Origin: Rhyzopertha dominica
Taxonomy: Eukaryota > Arthropoda > Insecta > Coleoptera > Bostrichidae
NCBI GenBank assembly: GCA_025024175.1
Contig: QCXZ01000001.1
Span: forward strand, 34,838,942-34,902,941
Direction: 5' to 3'
Length of the DNA stretch: 64,000 nucleotides
Below are positions 12,900 through 27,433 of this stretch, piece by piece (within the stretch, counting starts at the first letter, position 1; every line of letters starts with the position of its first letter). A program made the position numbers and the translations under genes. The notes beneath the pieces were generated by a model. It was not told where the DNA came from. It worked only from the letters and a program-made list of their open reading frames with translations, and did not search any database.

Positions 12900-13740
12900 T
12901 CTTAAAGTTTGTACGAAAAATCACAGCATGTCCATCAGAGATATTGCTAAAAAATGTGTTACAATTAAAAGCATGGTAGAAAGGGTAAAAAACGTGCTGG
13001 TTTGAAAACGTATAAAATGCAAAAGGTGCCAAAAGGTACAGAAAAACTGGAAAAAAAATAATAAAACCCGAGCCCGAAAGCTATACAATTTAATTGGGAA
13101 AACACGTCCTTGCTTGGTATTGGATGAGAAACATACGTAAAAGCAAAAAAGCAGAGCNACCAGGTTCACAATATTATACTGCTTTTAAAGGAGAGATTCT
13201 TCCCAAGTATGAAACAACTAGCAGTGTAGAAAAATTTGGGAAAAAGTATCTTGTGTGGCAGGCAATCTGTCAATGTGGGCATCGTATTCGGTGCTTTGTT
13301 ATCACAGGAACAATTAATGCCGAAATTTACATCAAAGAATGTTTGAAACAAACGCCTGCTTCCTTTTTCTAAGGAAGCACGAAGGGTAAAGAATGTAAAA
13401 AGTTTATTAATGGAAAAACAAATAAAATTTTGTTGAGAAAGAAGTAAATTCATCCAATGTGCCACAGGGTTGGCCAATTGAAAAATATTGGGTTCTTTGC
13501 AAAAAGAAGTTACAAAATACTGAAGAAGCAAGTCACTAGCGCAAAAGATTTTGTTTTAAAATGGAGAAGGGCAAGTAGGAAGATTGCTGATGAAACTGTC
13601 AGGAATTTAATGAAGAACATTCGAAAAAGCCTCAGAAAAGAATGGGATTTAAGTTAAAATGTTACTATTAAATTATGTTAAATAAAACTTCAGTAGAAAG
13701 TGTCTTTTCCTATAGGTGTAATAGTTTGAATAAAAAAGCT
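12900..13740 (+). pseudogene. Mariner-type transposase, degenerate
   Basis: The central open frame (13150-13370) carries PGSQYYTAFKGEILPKYET and then KKYLVWQAICQCGHR, part of a transposase family that recurs in arthropod genomes. A second piece at 13450-13655 contains KKQVTSAKDFVLKWRRASRK and ADETVRNLMKNIR, the expected C-terminus. Between them much of the catalytic core, with the second Asp region, is deleted. The N-terminal helix-turn-helix region (12910-13130) is broken by stops and frameshifts, and one N falls in the core. TTCAAAATTTCCGGATTTTA near 13760 probably belongs to the 3' end of the element. This is a dead copy. Confidence 0.75.
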
Positions 13741-13759
13741 CAAAACACAACCACCGTTT

Positions 13760-15464
13760 CAAAATTTCCGGATTTTAAACGAGACAAGCCTTATAATCCG
13801 AAATTACTGTAATATTATTGACAATATGGCGCCAGTTTACTAGCCCTAAATGCTGATCCGGTGCAATTAACTGAAATACGTATGTTCACAGTTAAGACGC
13901 AAGACCACGTAGGATGTGTTAGTGCATGCTAGTGTATGCAATAAGGCATGGGTGGTTTACAAAACAGATACCAGATAATTTGTCAGTGGTAATCTATGGC
14001 AATTTATTAGTAATAATAGACTTGCTATAGGCGTTGCTTGTATATCCAGAAACGCTTTAGGTTTATGACAAAATGATGGTGGCACGATGTCACATATATT
14101 TTGACCAGTTTAATTTTTATCGTATTTATTACTGTCTACCGACCTGATACAACACCAACCGATTCATTTAAAAAATCAGCAAGTCACTTTTTACACATTT
14201 TTCATTTTAACCGAGATTTTAACGTCACAAAAATAAGAAATGATCAAACTGAGCGAATACATGTCTCAGTTAAAAAAAGGGCCGTGATTTTGTCCTCAAC
14301 GATTTAACACCTCAAAACTTATTGAAGTGTTAAATCGCATTTCGATAAATCACGTTGACAAATTATGTCAGTAACCAACAAATTACATCCGTGCTGTCTT
14401 CCTTAAAAATCGTAAGCGATTTGAAGACTTTTTTAAACTTCTGTTGCAAATATCGCATCAGTTTGTTGCATTCTAAAACATCATTAATTATTTACATTTT
14501 CTGTGAGACTAATGTCGAAATCCCACGATTAATTAACACCGAGACAACACACATTAACTCGAAAGCCAAGGATTCAAACAATGGCTCGCGATTGCACCCT
14601 ACTAGCATTTAGTATACGCAAAATGTACAGTAAGTGTAAAAAATAAATTCATTGTGGTGTAATAAAAACGCTCTCACATTGATGTTCAAATTTAAACTTA
14701 AATCAAAGTTGCAGTTTTGCACGTTTTATTTTTTACCAAACAAAACAAAATGAAAAAAAAAACGTCATAGCAACTTGCCTGAGCAAAATGGCGTTTGTTA
14801 AATAAAATTGTTTGCTTAGCGCACACATTATTGTATTTTAATTAGGAACTATATTTTTATTCACACAGACATTTGATAACCACACATAACTTTTAAACAG
14901 ATTATTTAAATTATTTATTTAAATTTAACTAATTCAAATTTTAATTCTATTTTAGAATGCATAGTAGAATACAGAGTTTTCTATGTGTAGTTACAAAAAT
15001 ACATTGATACTACTACCACAAATTAAAAAAGACTATAATGAAATATGATTACATAACGCAGAATTACAGTAGTGGCAACGCATGCATATTTCTTTCTTAA
15101 CCACAATGCAAACTTTAGGGTACCTTATAGATGGTAGATTTCAGATTATACCGGAAGTTAATGACTTCGCTATTTTAAATGATATACTGCACTATCGTTA
15201 GCAACAGCAGCCGCAAAAATAACACAAGCAAGAACTAATTTAAAACTTCAAAAATTGAGTTAGAGTTTTACAAATACCTAGGTGACAAAAGAAGTAATTA
15301 AAAAAATTTACACTACAACACTGCCTTCCATCTTCAGCGGCCGTAAATACGTTTGTTTTCATTTGCGCCCATCGTTAATAGCTTTCGACGTCACGCTTTA
15401 AACCATTAAAATTTGGAAGAACTGGTTATTTTAAAAGCACATGAAATAAATCGCTAAATACATT
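13760..15464. other. No gene seen
   Basis: AT-rich DNA with short open frames (14101-14307, 14355-14612) that resemble no family I know. Confidence 0.4.
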
Positions 15465-15611
15465 GGGTCGATTCCTATTAACTTTGTTAAAGTTGATATT
15501 AGCTAAAATCAACTCAGAAACCATGACAACACCTTAAATTGGGGTATGTGATTGGTCCAGATTTTAAAAGCAGGGTTGATTTTAGCTTAAAATAGAGAAG
15601 AGAAACCGGCC
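15465..15611. mobile_element. Short MITE, copy 1 (GGCCGGTTTCTC family)
   Basis: The segment shares AAAGTTGATATTAGCTAAAA, the AACCATGAC block and the end AGAGAAGAGAAACCGGCC with 24615-24762. Its left and right parts are imperfect inverted repeats (AGCTAAAATCAAC against GTTGATTTTAGCT). About 147 bp, non-coding. Confidence 0.75.
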
Positions 15612-18600
15612 TATTGTCTTTTACGCAATTCGCAGCACGCGTGTGAGTAACAATATTACCTAAATAACATTTTTAAATCACAGATTTATCTTAAACATTA
15701 TTATTATTATTATTATTAGAAGTTACATCGCTCATATTTAAGTGCTTAGTACTGTGTACTTGTAATATGTACTGGAGTACGTATTTAACCAAGTACTTGC
15801 ATTTAATACTTAAGTACATTTTGCTTTTTTATATTTATAGAAGGGAAACGAGTGATTATAACTAAAATTGTGATGTTCAAGGTTTGTTTATTTGTATCGT
15901 CAATTTATGCTGTATATATATATATATTGTGATTTTTGATCTGGTAATTTTCAAAAAGCTTCAGCAAGACTCTTAACTATATCATTATTATTGTTATTAA
16001 AATGTAGTGTTAAGATTAAGAAAATGGGCTGTATGCACTCATAATTGTAGATACATTGTTAAGATGGTATCCGGGTAATTGACTTTTGGTTAGAAATCAA
16101 TAAAGTGAAAGTAAATAAATTTAGGTAGATATATCAAAAACCTCCACCAAAATGGTTTTTTTAACGCGTGCCCAAGCTTTTTACTCAAATTCATTCTCTA
16201 ATCACATATATTTCTTTCGACTATTCATACTGAATATACCACGTACTTATTAATTTCTACTTTTATTAAAGCAGAACAGTTTCGTGTGTATAATTTCTAC
16301 AGCAGCTATATTAAGATTAAGTGAATAGAAAAACCGAAACACAAGGGAAGTATAAAGGTATTAACATTCTTACTTTTTACGTCATGCTAGCCACCTCGCA
16401 ATACTTGCAATTTCGACAATATTTCCCATTTATTTCACAATAGTTTACATTATGTGGGTAAGCGAACATACATACTTTAAGATTTAAAGTACAGTACCTT
16501 TTTCTGACAATAACCCACTTTATGCAATGTAAAAGTTGTACAAGTTACGCAAACGTTACTGTATCTAAGACATAAGCTCCATTATTTGTGTGGTGAAAAC
16601 TGAACGAAACAGATAATCCGTATAAATGTGCGACTCATGCACCAATAACGGTTATGATCAGAATGAATTCTTATTTGTTTGTGATTTTCAAAACTTTATG
16701 ATAAATAGAATAAAACAGTAAACACAAAATCTGCCAACCAATTAAACTAAGGCCTAAAACGTAGCAAAACTACAGGAAAATAGACAAGTTAAGTTAAACA
16801 CTTTTTTTAGTATGTATANATGTGTCCCGTTCTGTTCGGTTATAACAGTCACGTGATGNACAATATTTAANAGCTAGATGACATCGAAGATTTTACACAT
16901 ACGCTAGTGAGACATGCCAAATATGAACTAAAATTTCACACTTCAGTAAGATAACAACGATAGTCCACGATGTTATTTGCGCGGTGGAAAGCATACTGTC
17001 ATGTGTAACTAATATTCTGAAATGCTCATAATACAAATTAGTATTGTTATTCTGACAAATCGCGAAAAAATTGATTTGTTAAATACACTATCATGATAAG
17101 TATAGAACTATGTTTAATGGACATATTTTATAGAATCTTTAAGTACTGCTATATCGATAGAATGAATATGGCACAACTCTGCCGCTACCGATATTACGTG
17201 CAGAAATTTTAAAATGTCACATACTACATCCATAATTCGAAAAACTATCGCCATTTCAAATGTACGGGAATATCGATATGTTACATTAAGCAGCAACATG
17301 TATATGTCACTTTTTATTAATTTAAGTATCATGGTAAAAAAACAACAAATCTTTTGAAGTCCATACACTAAGAGATGAGCATTAATTTATAAATGTGTGA
17401 AACAAAAAACTGCGCATATAAAATTTAAATCATCAACCCGCTGAAAAATCGTAGTAGCCCTAGAGTTGTACCGTTTTAAATCTGGTACACATTTGTTGGG
17501 CACTGGTATAAACATGAGAAGCAAATTATTGTGGCTGACATAAAACAGACCTGTCAGGTTATTTACGTCCAACATTCCCAGATAGGATATCACCAATCGG
17601 CCTTTTAACTTTATACCGTCTTAACAAGCACTAATGCGTTCCTGTTTTTCGTACATTAGCATCTCATCAATCTATTTTGGTCATCACACGTCCATTTACA
17701 CATTACCGAGGCTTCGATTCTCTTAGACAGGATGCATACCTACGTTCGGTTCTGCAAAAATGTGTACGTAAGCATATTATATGCTCTACCACTCATACTT
17801 CATACACTATTATATTTTATTATCAAATAAAAGTTAACTGATCCATCGTTAATAGTATGTTAGCTTATAGATGCATTAAAACAAAAACGTAACAAGCAGG
17901 TAGTTATGCTAATTATGTGGAGCTTCGCAAGGGCGACGTTACTTCAACCCTTGAACTATTTAACGACACCCTTAAAAGCTTTAATAGTCTTCCAGGTCAC
18001 CGGTCGATAATGCTCAAGGATACTTAAAAAATACAAAACAGTTTAATTTTGCATACATTGCAAATCCGTTGCGCATGTAATACAGGTACATTATGAACTA
18101 CCAAAATTTTCATTATGCTTAAAGGTGCCCTTACAAATGAAAAAAGTCCGTAATTTTAGATATTCTTTCAATAATTTATAAGTTGGCTAGCGAAATTTAT
18201 TATATCTAATTGTTAGTTAAAGTTAATAAGCCTTGTAAAATTTAAAATACCGTACAACAAATACTAGAAATTAACTACTTATAGCACTACTTAGACGCAA
18301 TACTAATTGTATAAAATACTCATTTTATTTTTAAGCACGTATTTTAGATTTCATTTATTCGTTTTTGTGTAGTAGTTAATGCATATATGATCAGATATAC
18401 AATTAACATATGTACATAAGGTCTGAAAACGACCTAAAATGAAAGAAATTTAAGGACAGATATTATTTTACAACCATGTCAAGTAAGAACCACTTTTTTT
18501 AAATTTCAAATTCAAATTTCAAATTAAAATTAAAAAAAAACATGTAAGTAGATAACTCCCGCGGTTATTACACATTTCCCTCCGGTGTCAAAATCCACCA

Positions 18601-21600
18601 ACCACGCCAAATATAATTTGCAGATTCCGCAATAATCAATGCTGAAAATTATGCTTATTTATTGTGCCAATCACACGAAATTATTCAAAATACACCTTTC
18701 ACTTAAAAATCTATTTTGGGCTCTAAAAAATTTATTAGTTTTTGTTTATCCATCAATTATCCTGACTCTCGTTATGCACTTTTCCGTTGTTTGGATATTA
18801 TAAGTGACCAGAAACTTTGAAGGCAATCACTAAAGTGATAACATAATTTTTATAAAGGTAGATAGACATTTAATTTAATGCGCAGATTATTTTTTCGACA
18901 AGAAAATGTTCTGAATTGTGAGTTTGTCATGTACAAAAAAATCACCTCCACGACAAAACTAAATACATACAAAACAATATATATATAAATAAGTATAGTA
19001 CCACACCCATGAATTATACTTAAGTATTAATTATATAATGTTCATCTGAAGAATGTCTAAAATCAAGTACTTTTAAATCAGAATAGAAACCTCGATAGAA
19101 ACAGTTGTAATTGACTCATAAACGTATCCAACCTCGCATTTTTGACAATTACTTCACATGTTTTTTTTAGGATGATCATCCCATTCTTTTAGGACCAATT
19201 ATAATCCACATTACCCCGAAAACATCACTGTCGAAATTGACATATTATGCTAAATGATGTCACACGACTATGCAGCCGCAAGAGGCTGTTTTGCACGTGA
19301 ATTTTTTCGTTTTGCATGAAAATACTTTTTATCTAATTATCACGGCAATATGAGATGTTTTTAACATTTACTTTTATTCCGTTAACGACTTTCAGACATT
19401 TGGCCATTTTGACTAAGTATCTTTAAAACCATATAGCATACATTAAATGTTTTTCGAACAAAACGCAATTTTTAAACTTGGAACCATAAACCTTTGCTAC
19501 AAGATCGTCTAACAATCGAAAAACTTAGCTGACAGTGTAGATAGAATAATAGAAGAAAAGTGAGTATCTTAGCCAGGTATACCTCATGCATAAGACATAG
19601 TCTATCAGTAAGCTTTAAAACAGTTTTACTGCCAGAATAACGAATTTTGATGCAACTCTAGAACGTATGTTCATAATGTGGTGCCTAAATTATGAAAGAT
19701 GCAAACTGTTAAGCCACTAATCAAGATTAATCTACACAACACCATGGAGCCACAGCCATTAAACATTACATGGATATTAACTGGATGCTGCCTCGTTGGA
19801 TGATAAGAATTCCATTTACCGTTTTGCCTAAATACAGCGAGGGAGTATTCTAAACAATAGCTTCACAAATTGTAAACGCAAAATACGATGGTGAGAAAGG
19901 GTGATGAGAATGTTTTGTAATCAAGCTTGGAGGGATGTTAATAAAAGAATGCACCTACACCTTTTCAGTAGTCAGTTAATATTAGCTCTGCAGAGATGAA
20001 CTGCTTCCAAATCCACATTGGATGACGCTGCTGAAAAAATTCCTGTACATTAATCATATAGCTTTTAGAAGATTTATTGGAACAAAGGAAATGTTTGGAT
20101 TAGTATTAAATACTAATAGCATTAAACTTAAATAAAATGTTTGTTAAAAATTATTTTGTTTGCTAGAATACAAAAGCAAATTTGAGTTACACTTTAACAA
20201 TTAATACAGAAAAAAACTTACAAAAATATCAATTGCTGTGAGCAACAATCCATCCGAACTAGCGGTTATGAAAGTTATTTTATTTAAGTTTTAGGAATCC
20301 AGTGAAAGCATTATCAGCACGAATTAAAACCCGGTATAGCGTTAGAAAACTACTAGTACACAAAAGTCTTCTTAAATGAGGCTTAATTTGGTTAACTTAA
20401 AAAAGTAATAGCTAAATGAAAAATGTGATAATCAAATAAACTCAAAGGCTCAGTCTAAAAAATGATTATGGACTCTATACGGTGTCCGTGACTAAGCACA
20501 ATTTTATACAAGTATCTAATTCTGATTTTAAACAGTACTTATAATATGTACAAAATCGTCGTCAAACAGTGAGATGAAAATGCTCTCCTTTTACTGATGT
20601 GTTGTAATGTTTATTTATTATCTAGCACTGATATAATCGACGCTCACTCAAAAGCAGTATTTTAGATTTATGCCCCGGTCATTATTTTAGCAAGAGTGCA
20701 AATGGAAGTATATTTCTGTAAAAAAAAGTAATAACAGAAACTGAAAACATTGAGAGAACTCAAATCTTATTTATTTAAAATATCCGAATAACGCGGTCAC
20801 GGTTTTTAACCCAAAATTTGCTAATGTCCAAGTTAAATGAAGTATTTCCGATGTGTTCATATTTCAGTTTCAGACGCTGACATTAGGCGCTTTAAGCATT
20901 TAAGCTATACATATGTGATTAAAGTTAAAAACATAATTTACTTTTGTCACATAAAAAATGCCGTAGAAGTATCAATACAAGTATAACTTACATTGTTACA
21001 TTGCAATAATAGGACTAATTGATCATAAGGAATACCTCAATTTGTAATAATTTATACAGCACTTTTAATTGTTAATGCCTGCAAATTTCAGTCAGAGAGA
21101 TGAATATAATACGTGAAGGGATTTTAGCAGCTTGCGTACAATAACAAATAGTGGATTTAAAATTAAGCAGAAATGTGAGTAAAACTAGGTGTAAAAATTG
21201 NTAGAGATAAAACNACCNTAAATTTAATGCCGATTGTTGGTGTTTGGCGAGCTGACGTTGCTTATAACTTGTATTTTTTAGTTTAACTAAACCATCAGCT
21301 TAAATCATTACAGTTTGAAGTATTTATTCCTCCGAATACAATGTATCAACTCATCTTTTGTTAAACGTGAGAGCGATGCATTTGAATGCGCTAGATATCA
21401 CCTGACTGAGACCATCACTAATTAAATTACGAATAAACTTTGTATGAGTGCACGTAGAAATATTACAGATGTTTTAAGTAGCCTTGCGGAAAATCCACGA
21501 AGAGTACTCTTGTAATAAATACCCTACTTCATTAATTACTTCAGTACCTAATCTGATAAACGCACGTTTATATTTTTAGACCAAAAGATGAGTACGCACA

Positions 21601-21975
21601 TGGATGTAACCTTTAACACTCTTTATACTGACGATTTTGGACGTTGAGCAGTGAATTCCATCAATGTTGTTCTTGTCTTGCATTCGATCTCTTCAATATC
21701 GATACACTTTCAGCAAAATAATATGTGAGAATAGGAAGTCCCAAGGGAAGGCCCTAAAATATTTCTTTCCGAATACGTTTTTTTTTTCGTAACTCCGCTA
21801 TCCGTAAGAATTTAATGATAAACTATCTAGTACCTATAGCCCTCACTCCTCACTCAAACGAATTTGAATTGCGTTAGCTTACTGTTATAGTTTGTGTTTT
21901 ACACTCCATACAGATGTCATCGAAAAAAATTATTTCGTTTCTCGTAGAGTAAATGTGGTATGCTGTACTAGAATA
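15612..21975. other. 6.4 kb without recognisable genes; microsatellites
   Basis: AT-rich sequence throughout. It has a (TTA)n run at 15697-15718 and a (TA)n run at 15911-15928. Minus-strand frames at 17114-17368 and 17387-17596 are hydrophobic but match nothing I recognise. No splice-linked exons, RNA genes or transposon coding sequences were found. Confidence 0.4.
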
Positions 21976-22115
21976 CTATAGGTGATCTATAAGCTCTATG
22001 CCAAACTTGAAAAAAAAGAAAAAAGGACATATGTTCATATAACATTTTTTACTTAGAATATCATCATTATTCATCTGTTCAAGTTTGGCATACAGCTTAT
22101 AGATCATCCGTAGGT
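21976..22115. mobile_element. Small foldback element
   Basis: The left arm GGTGATCTATAAGCTCTATG followed by CCAAACTTGAA is repeated inverted at 22079-22112 (TTCAAGTTTGGCATACAGCT, then TATAGATCATCC). The arms are about 35 bp with a loop of about 70 bp. Non-coding; probably a small MITE. Confidence 0.65.
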
Positions 22116-23799
22116 ATATAAATTGAATAAGATATTTGATATTCAATAAACAGATTTCTCCTAGAAATTGCCTTTCCTTATTCTAATATTCTCATTTTTC
22201 CCATAAGTTTGAGTGTAATTTGGTATCGAATGTGGTTGACCAACGCGACAGTGAGTGTTGCAATAATTTGATGATTTGTGGAGAAATTTTACACATCTGT
22301 AGTATCTTAAGCATCCAGGATGCCTTGTATTTCAGCGTCATTAAAAACACGAAAGTCTCTCTCGGAGGCTAACGACGCTTTCTTTTATTACTCACAGAGT
22401 TTAACAGGGGGCAATTTTCTCAATTAAACGAGGTTATATGGTTCAAGAAGCATGTCACACTTCTCGTACACACACTTTAATTCATTCCTCATTCTGCAAA
22501 TACACAATGAACTGTTGCTATGAGTCACAGAAGACACCTTGATATAGGCGGATGAGAACGCATTCCAGTGGACAAAATTCCTTGTATTGGCATGCAGGTT
22601 TGCAGGTCCAAGCAGTATACAACAAAACGATGATTCAGATATATGTTTCGCGAAAGTAAATGCTACTGGAAACGATGGTCCTTCTTTTCATATATAGTTC
22701 CCTTTTTTATGATTAAGTAGTAAGGTACATTTTTAATTTGGCATTTCTATTAGTCATAATACCAGTACCGATATTGATCAAAATAGTGTTATTATTCTCC
22801 GACAATTTTATGCGTCAGTAATCTTTGGAAATATAAACATAATGTCTGTACGTACACGTGGGTTACAAAACACTCGTATATCAGTAGTGTTACAGAGTGA
22901 GCTATGCGTAATGCGTAGTTCAACACCCTGGTGTACGAAAATATAACTACCATGCAAAAAACTACTTGTAAAGGATTGTGAAATCTTGTGACATACTCAT
23001 TATTAATGTACGATCAGAGGTATGATAGGTACTTCATTCATAAATCACTTTTAGCTGGCACCTTTTTCCATTAGACATTACGTAACAAAGAGAAGTTATG
23101 ATACTTCTCATTGTTATATAAAATTTAGTTAAAGCTACAAATACATAATGTTTTACTCCGTTTCCATTGAACTAACTAATTATTATTTTTACAAAACTTT
23201 ATTAATACGTAAACGTGAATGATAAAAATGAGTGTTCTCTCGATCCTTAACGATGAAAGAAATACGTATACCTATACCTATCTAGTCCGTGCGTCCGAGA
23301 AAAAAATAAGTAGAGCAAAAATGCCTCACAAAGTTTTTTTAGCTTAATCGGTTCATCGGGAAGTCAGCATAAATATTAAATAGACAACCAAATAATACTC
23401 CAACTCCGCCTAGAACCTATTGTTTAAACAACTCAAAGATGCCTATGTTGTTTATGTTTATCCAAATATCTCAGAAAGTATCAGTTTTACGTTGTTTACG
23501 TGTTTTATCATTGTCTGAATATTCAGACAACGGTTTTACAAAAAAAATAGTTTTGTTCCGTTTTAAATATAAAGGTTTCTACAATTGTTTGTCTCCGGCA
23601 ATACTTTAAAAGCTAAAGTAACAAAATGAAGCTTGAAGAAATTTAAACAAGTATGTGCATTAAATGTACCCGCTGTCATTTTTAACCTTACGGGCGCCAG
23701 AGTATTGTGGTGTTCGATGCATAATCAGATGCTTTGATAAAAAGTAGCAAATACTGAGCAATTGAGAAGGCAGCACAAACTTCTGTTGGGATCATATTT
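22116..23799. other. No gene seen
   Basis: AT-rich DNA without conserved coding sequence that I can recognise. Confidence 0.4.
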
Positions 23800-23804
23800 T
23801 ATTT

Positions 23805-24565
23805 GACAATGAAAGTTTCAGTATCACAGGAAAATTTGTTGGATAATGTCACTAATAAGAGCAGACGTATCATAGCATTGAATAAAAAAAAATCGGCAGT
23901 GCTGGCTTCATTACCTACAAGTACAGGAAGATGCCAACAGTTGCATTGTTACTAGTGCTAAAAAGAGAAGTAGCGGACCATTACGACGCAGTATATATGG
24001 TTATTGTTGGTGAAGACATCGATATATTAGTATTGCTGATCGGACTGGTCCCTGTACATGAAAATGTCGGCTTCTTAGAAATGAGTAAAGGAAATATGAG
24101 GAGAAATTATAATATTCAACCGGCAGTTTTAAATTTCTAACCATTCGTCACTCTTTGCTATTAATCCATGTTTTCCATGGGACAACTAAACGAAGGTATT
24201 AGAAATTGATGATCACCTCCAAATAATACTCGCACAATTCTTTCACTTAATTTGGCTCCTTTGGGGCAAAAAAGGAGGTAATTTACTTGGATCAATTTTG
24301 GTTCCAGTGTTTTGCAAAAGCTACTGTGAAACTCGAGAAGCTGCAAGGCTACATGTTCAGCAACTCGAAAAGAGGAATGACAATAATACTTGGATTATAT
24401 AGACTGAAATGGGATGCAAATTAACGGCTTACTACATTTGACCACTATACATATATCTCCAGCGGTTTCAGAAGAGTTACTGCATTCTATTTGCTATAAA
24501 TGTCTCAAAAGATGCTGTACTGGCAGTTGCTGTGGCAAAAAGGTGGCACTGTAATGCTCCTTAGC
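23805..24565 (+). pseudogene. Decayed repeat-borne protein with a VVGEDIDLLVLL-type core
   Basis: Three blocks in order match an uncharacterised protein family that is amplified in many arthropod genomes. First is KVSVSQENLLDNVTNKSR (from about 23811). Second is DHYDAVYMVIVGEDIDILVL with GFLEMSKGN (23965-24090), where family members usually have VxVVGEDIDLLVLLTAL. Third is a Cys-rich tail, LLHSICYKCLKRCCTGSCCG (from about 24480). The block expected between the second and third, a His-Ala-Phe-Ser-Gly-Cys-Asp-like motif, is mutated, and stops and frameshifts separate the pieces. The family's function is unknown to me. This copy is dead. Confidence 0.6.
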
Positions 24566-24614
24566 GTATTTACATTATCAAGGAAAAACGTGCTCCAATA
24601 TTGATAACAATATC

Positions 24615-24762
24615 GGGTCGGCTTCTCTTCTCTTTTTTAAAGTTGATGTTAGCTAAAATCAACTTAGTAACCATGACTACACCGTAAATTGAGGTACGTG
24701 ATTGGTTTAAATTTTAAATACAGAGTTGCTTTTAGTTTAAAACAGAGAAAAGAAACCGGCCA
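24615..24762. mobile_element. Short MITE, copy 2 (GGCCGGTTTCTC family)
   Basis: Begins CGGGTCGGCTTCTCTTCTCT and ends AGAGAAAAGAAACCGGCC, an inverted pair better preserved than in copy 1 at 15465-15611. The interior (AAAGTTGATGTTAGCTAAAA) aligns with copy 1. Confidence 0.8.
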
Positions 24763-27370
24763 TTGACATTGACTAGGTCGACAAATGACAGACATCGACT
24801 GGGAACAATTTCATTCCATACCTATACTGATTCAACTCCTCAATCGCCAACATATAAAAAAAGAAAAATCTAAAATATACAATTAATTTTTTACACATTA
24901 AGATTTGTATTTTTAACTAGTAAAATATTCAATAATTTGAAAACCTAATTGGTCCGTTGAAAATACAGAAAAAAATGTATTTTTTATGTTAAAATTTAAG
25001 TCCTATCAAACACTCCGGGCAGCCCTAAAACTTCTAATCGCCGTATTGCGAAGACTAGGTCGGAGGAAAAAAATTGAAGACGTTTTTTGTAGGCAAGTTA
25101 AAACTGAATGACATTGATCATGCCTGTTTTTTCGGTAAAACTGATATTTTCGAAGGTATTTGAGAAAAAAACGAAAAAATTTAACTTTTAATTGTTTAAA
25201 CAATAAGTTCCAGGCAGAAATCGAGTATTACTTTTTTATCTATTGATATGATTTAAATGTTGGGTTGCTTTTGTATTATACCTAGACGGTAATTTTACAT
25301 TATGTTGCAGACTCCGTTCTGTTCTGCTTTGCTAAATTGCTAGGTAGGCATACCTTTCTTGAGCCCACTGCAAATATTTTTCACGGCGAAATTATAAAAA
25401 CATTTTATGAGTAGATACATGAGCTTCGATTATTTACATTTCATAACTAATAGGTACATACACGCTGATTCTAAATATCTACAACACATTTACACTGACA
25501 TAGCTTCGAAGTCAGATGAATTTTAGTCCAATAACAAGGTTTCCTATCCCATGTTCAGTCCGCGCAAAACGTAAACAGAAGTACAGATACANATGTGNAT
25601 AATCTAGTTTAGAAAATAAAATTCTTTTTAATAAGTGACCGAAACAAACACTGAAATTCTGCGATGCACGATAAACAATGCAATAACGATAAGTAAATGG
25701 CGAGATACAAATCTACTTTTCTACGAACTTTGCTAATTTTACACCAAAGCAATCCGGATGGACGACAACCTCGATCTTGACCCAAACAGGACATTTAAAA
25801 TACCGAGCGTACATTTAGCTGTGTGAACCTGGCTTTTACCTGTTCTGAACTTTTCAACTGATTGGAACTTCCGCGAAAAAAGGTACAAAAGATATAAACA
25901 TAAATGGCACAAGCAGCAGTGAAATCTCTTCTTGAAATATTTGCCGTAATGATCAGGTANTAACCATTGTTTAATAAAAATCTTTGGGACCTTACCTAGT
26001 TTGATATCCGATACGTCAAAGAATTGCACTTGGAAATAACATTTAAATAGTTGCTTTGCGATGTAATTTCCAGGCACTAACACTTCACGAAACTTTAATA
26101 TAAGTCTTACATGATGATTTAATAACTGCCATGCACGAAGACCGAGCCTTACCCAAAGGAATGCGTAATTTATAACACTTGACGAAAGGTGTGACTTCAC
26201 GGAGACGCGTCCTCAACAACTTACAAACTAGAAACAACTACCAGATTTGCCAAAGCGCACCTGTGCTGCGCATGAATGAAAGTTATCACATTTTGAACGT
26301 CACTGCTTAGCTGCCATATCTCTCTTTTATACTGGTAGCTAATAAATATGAAATGCCTAGCTCACTAATAAAATCCTATGCTACTACCAATTACCTACGT
26401 ATCAAAGAAGTAGGAAATACTTCTATAGACGTTTTACATTATTGCTAAGCAACAAGCACATATTGTACTGTTTTTAACACTTTTATAACGAAACACATTT
26501 ACTATAGAACAATTGCCGTTATAAGAGATTCCTAGATAATGAAGTATATATTCTGTAAAGAATCATCTGAAACACGTCGTGAAAGTAGGTTCATTCTAGC
26601 TTTTGTTACCGGTACTTAGTTACCTAAATGTAATTTAATCACGAGTCGATGGCACAACCGGTACACCTATTATTAGTTTTGCCGTATCTTGCTTGTAAAA
26701 AGAATAATGCTTGATGTCGGCTAACAATTCTTTATTATTTTGCGAGAAATTGTTTAACATCTGAATATATTCTTATCTTTTTTATGGTTATTGGAATTTG
26801 GAACATTGGAAAATTCATGTTAGTCAAACGTTAAACCAAGTCCGGCTGGAGTGTACCTTTTTCATTTATGGTTGTTTATTGAGCTAAAATACGAAAAACA
26901 TGATTCTACATTTTAGAAACCATTGAACAGGCAGTTTTTAAATATTAATAGATATAGAATATGAAGTATACTGATTTCTTAATAATTCAATACATTGAAA
27001 TTCTTAAAATATGTGAATGGAGAATTGAGATCACGAAGTCCGGCAACAGGGCTTGGATTGCATTTAACTGAACGTGATCAAACAGTGCAAACAGTTGCGT
27101 TTGTTTGGTTGCAATTTTTTGTGTTTATATTTTGCAATTTCCAAGGAGATAGTGCTTTTAACATGTACAGATAATTTTATACATCAGTAATTAAATAGTT
27201 TTGTTTGTTTCACCCACAATTGAACTAAACAAGTGTATGTGCAAGCGTTTCTTACCTTTATGTTTGGAAAGTTTGAGGTTAGGTACAAGATAGCATTTGT
27301 TCAGAAATGTGCATCTACTCCTTCATGTGTAACAAAACGCTAAACTGAACAAGATAGTAAGAATATTACA
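24763..27370. other. No confident gene; upstream flank of the FLASH-like gene
   Basis: The region is AT-rich. A minus-strand frame at 25739-26200 is open for 153 codons (one N) but resembles no family I know. The final few hundred bases before 27371 should hold the promoter and 5' UTR of the FLASH-like gene; no TATA box or other element stands out. Confidence 0.35.
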
Positions 27371-27433
27371 ATGGCAGAACTGGACGTCTATGAAGGTGTT
27401 CAAAATGTTGATTTGGGAGATCAAATCTTAAAG
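27371..27433 (+). CDS. FLASH/CASP8AP2-like protein, proposed exon 1
   Basis: ATG at 27371 follows a favourable context (ATTACAATGG). The 21 codons read MAELDVYEGVQNVDLGDQI then LK, and the exon ends in phase 0 at AAG before GTAGGC. The short LDVYEG motif resembles the acidic LDIYxGL segment near the N-terminus of known FLASH proteins, and the next recognised coding exon (34738) also starts in phase 0. Joining the two gives a continuous coiled coil (ILK-LQEYNEKLLRHI). An alternative donor 29 bp further on (GTATGT at 27463) would leave phase 2 and would not fit the 34738 exon. An undetected middle exon is possible. The link to the long exon is inference from phase and motif. Confidence 0.6.

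Noticed and set aside
25739..26200. 153-codon open frame on the minus strand
   Set aside because: It contains an N, matches no family I recognise and lacks splice or promoter context; length alone is weak evidence.
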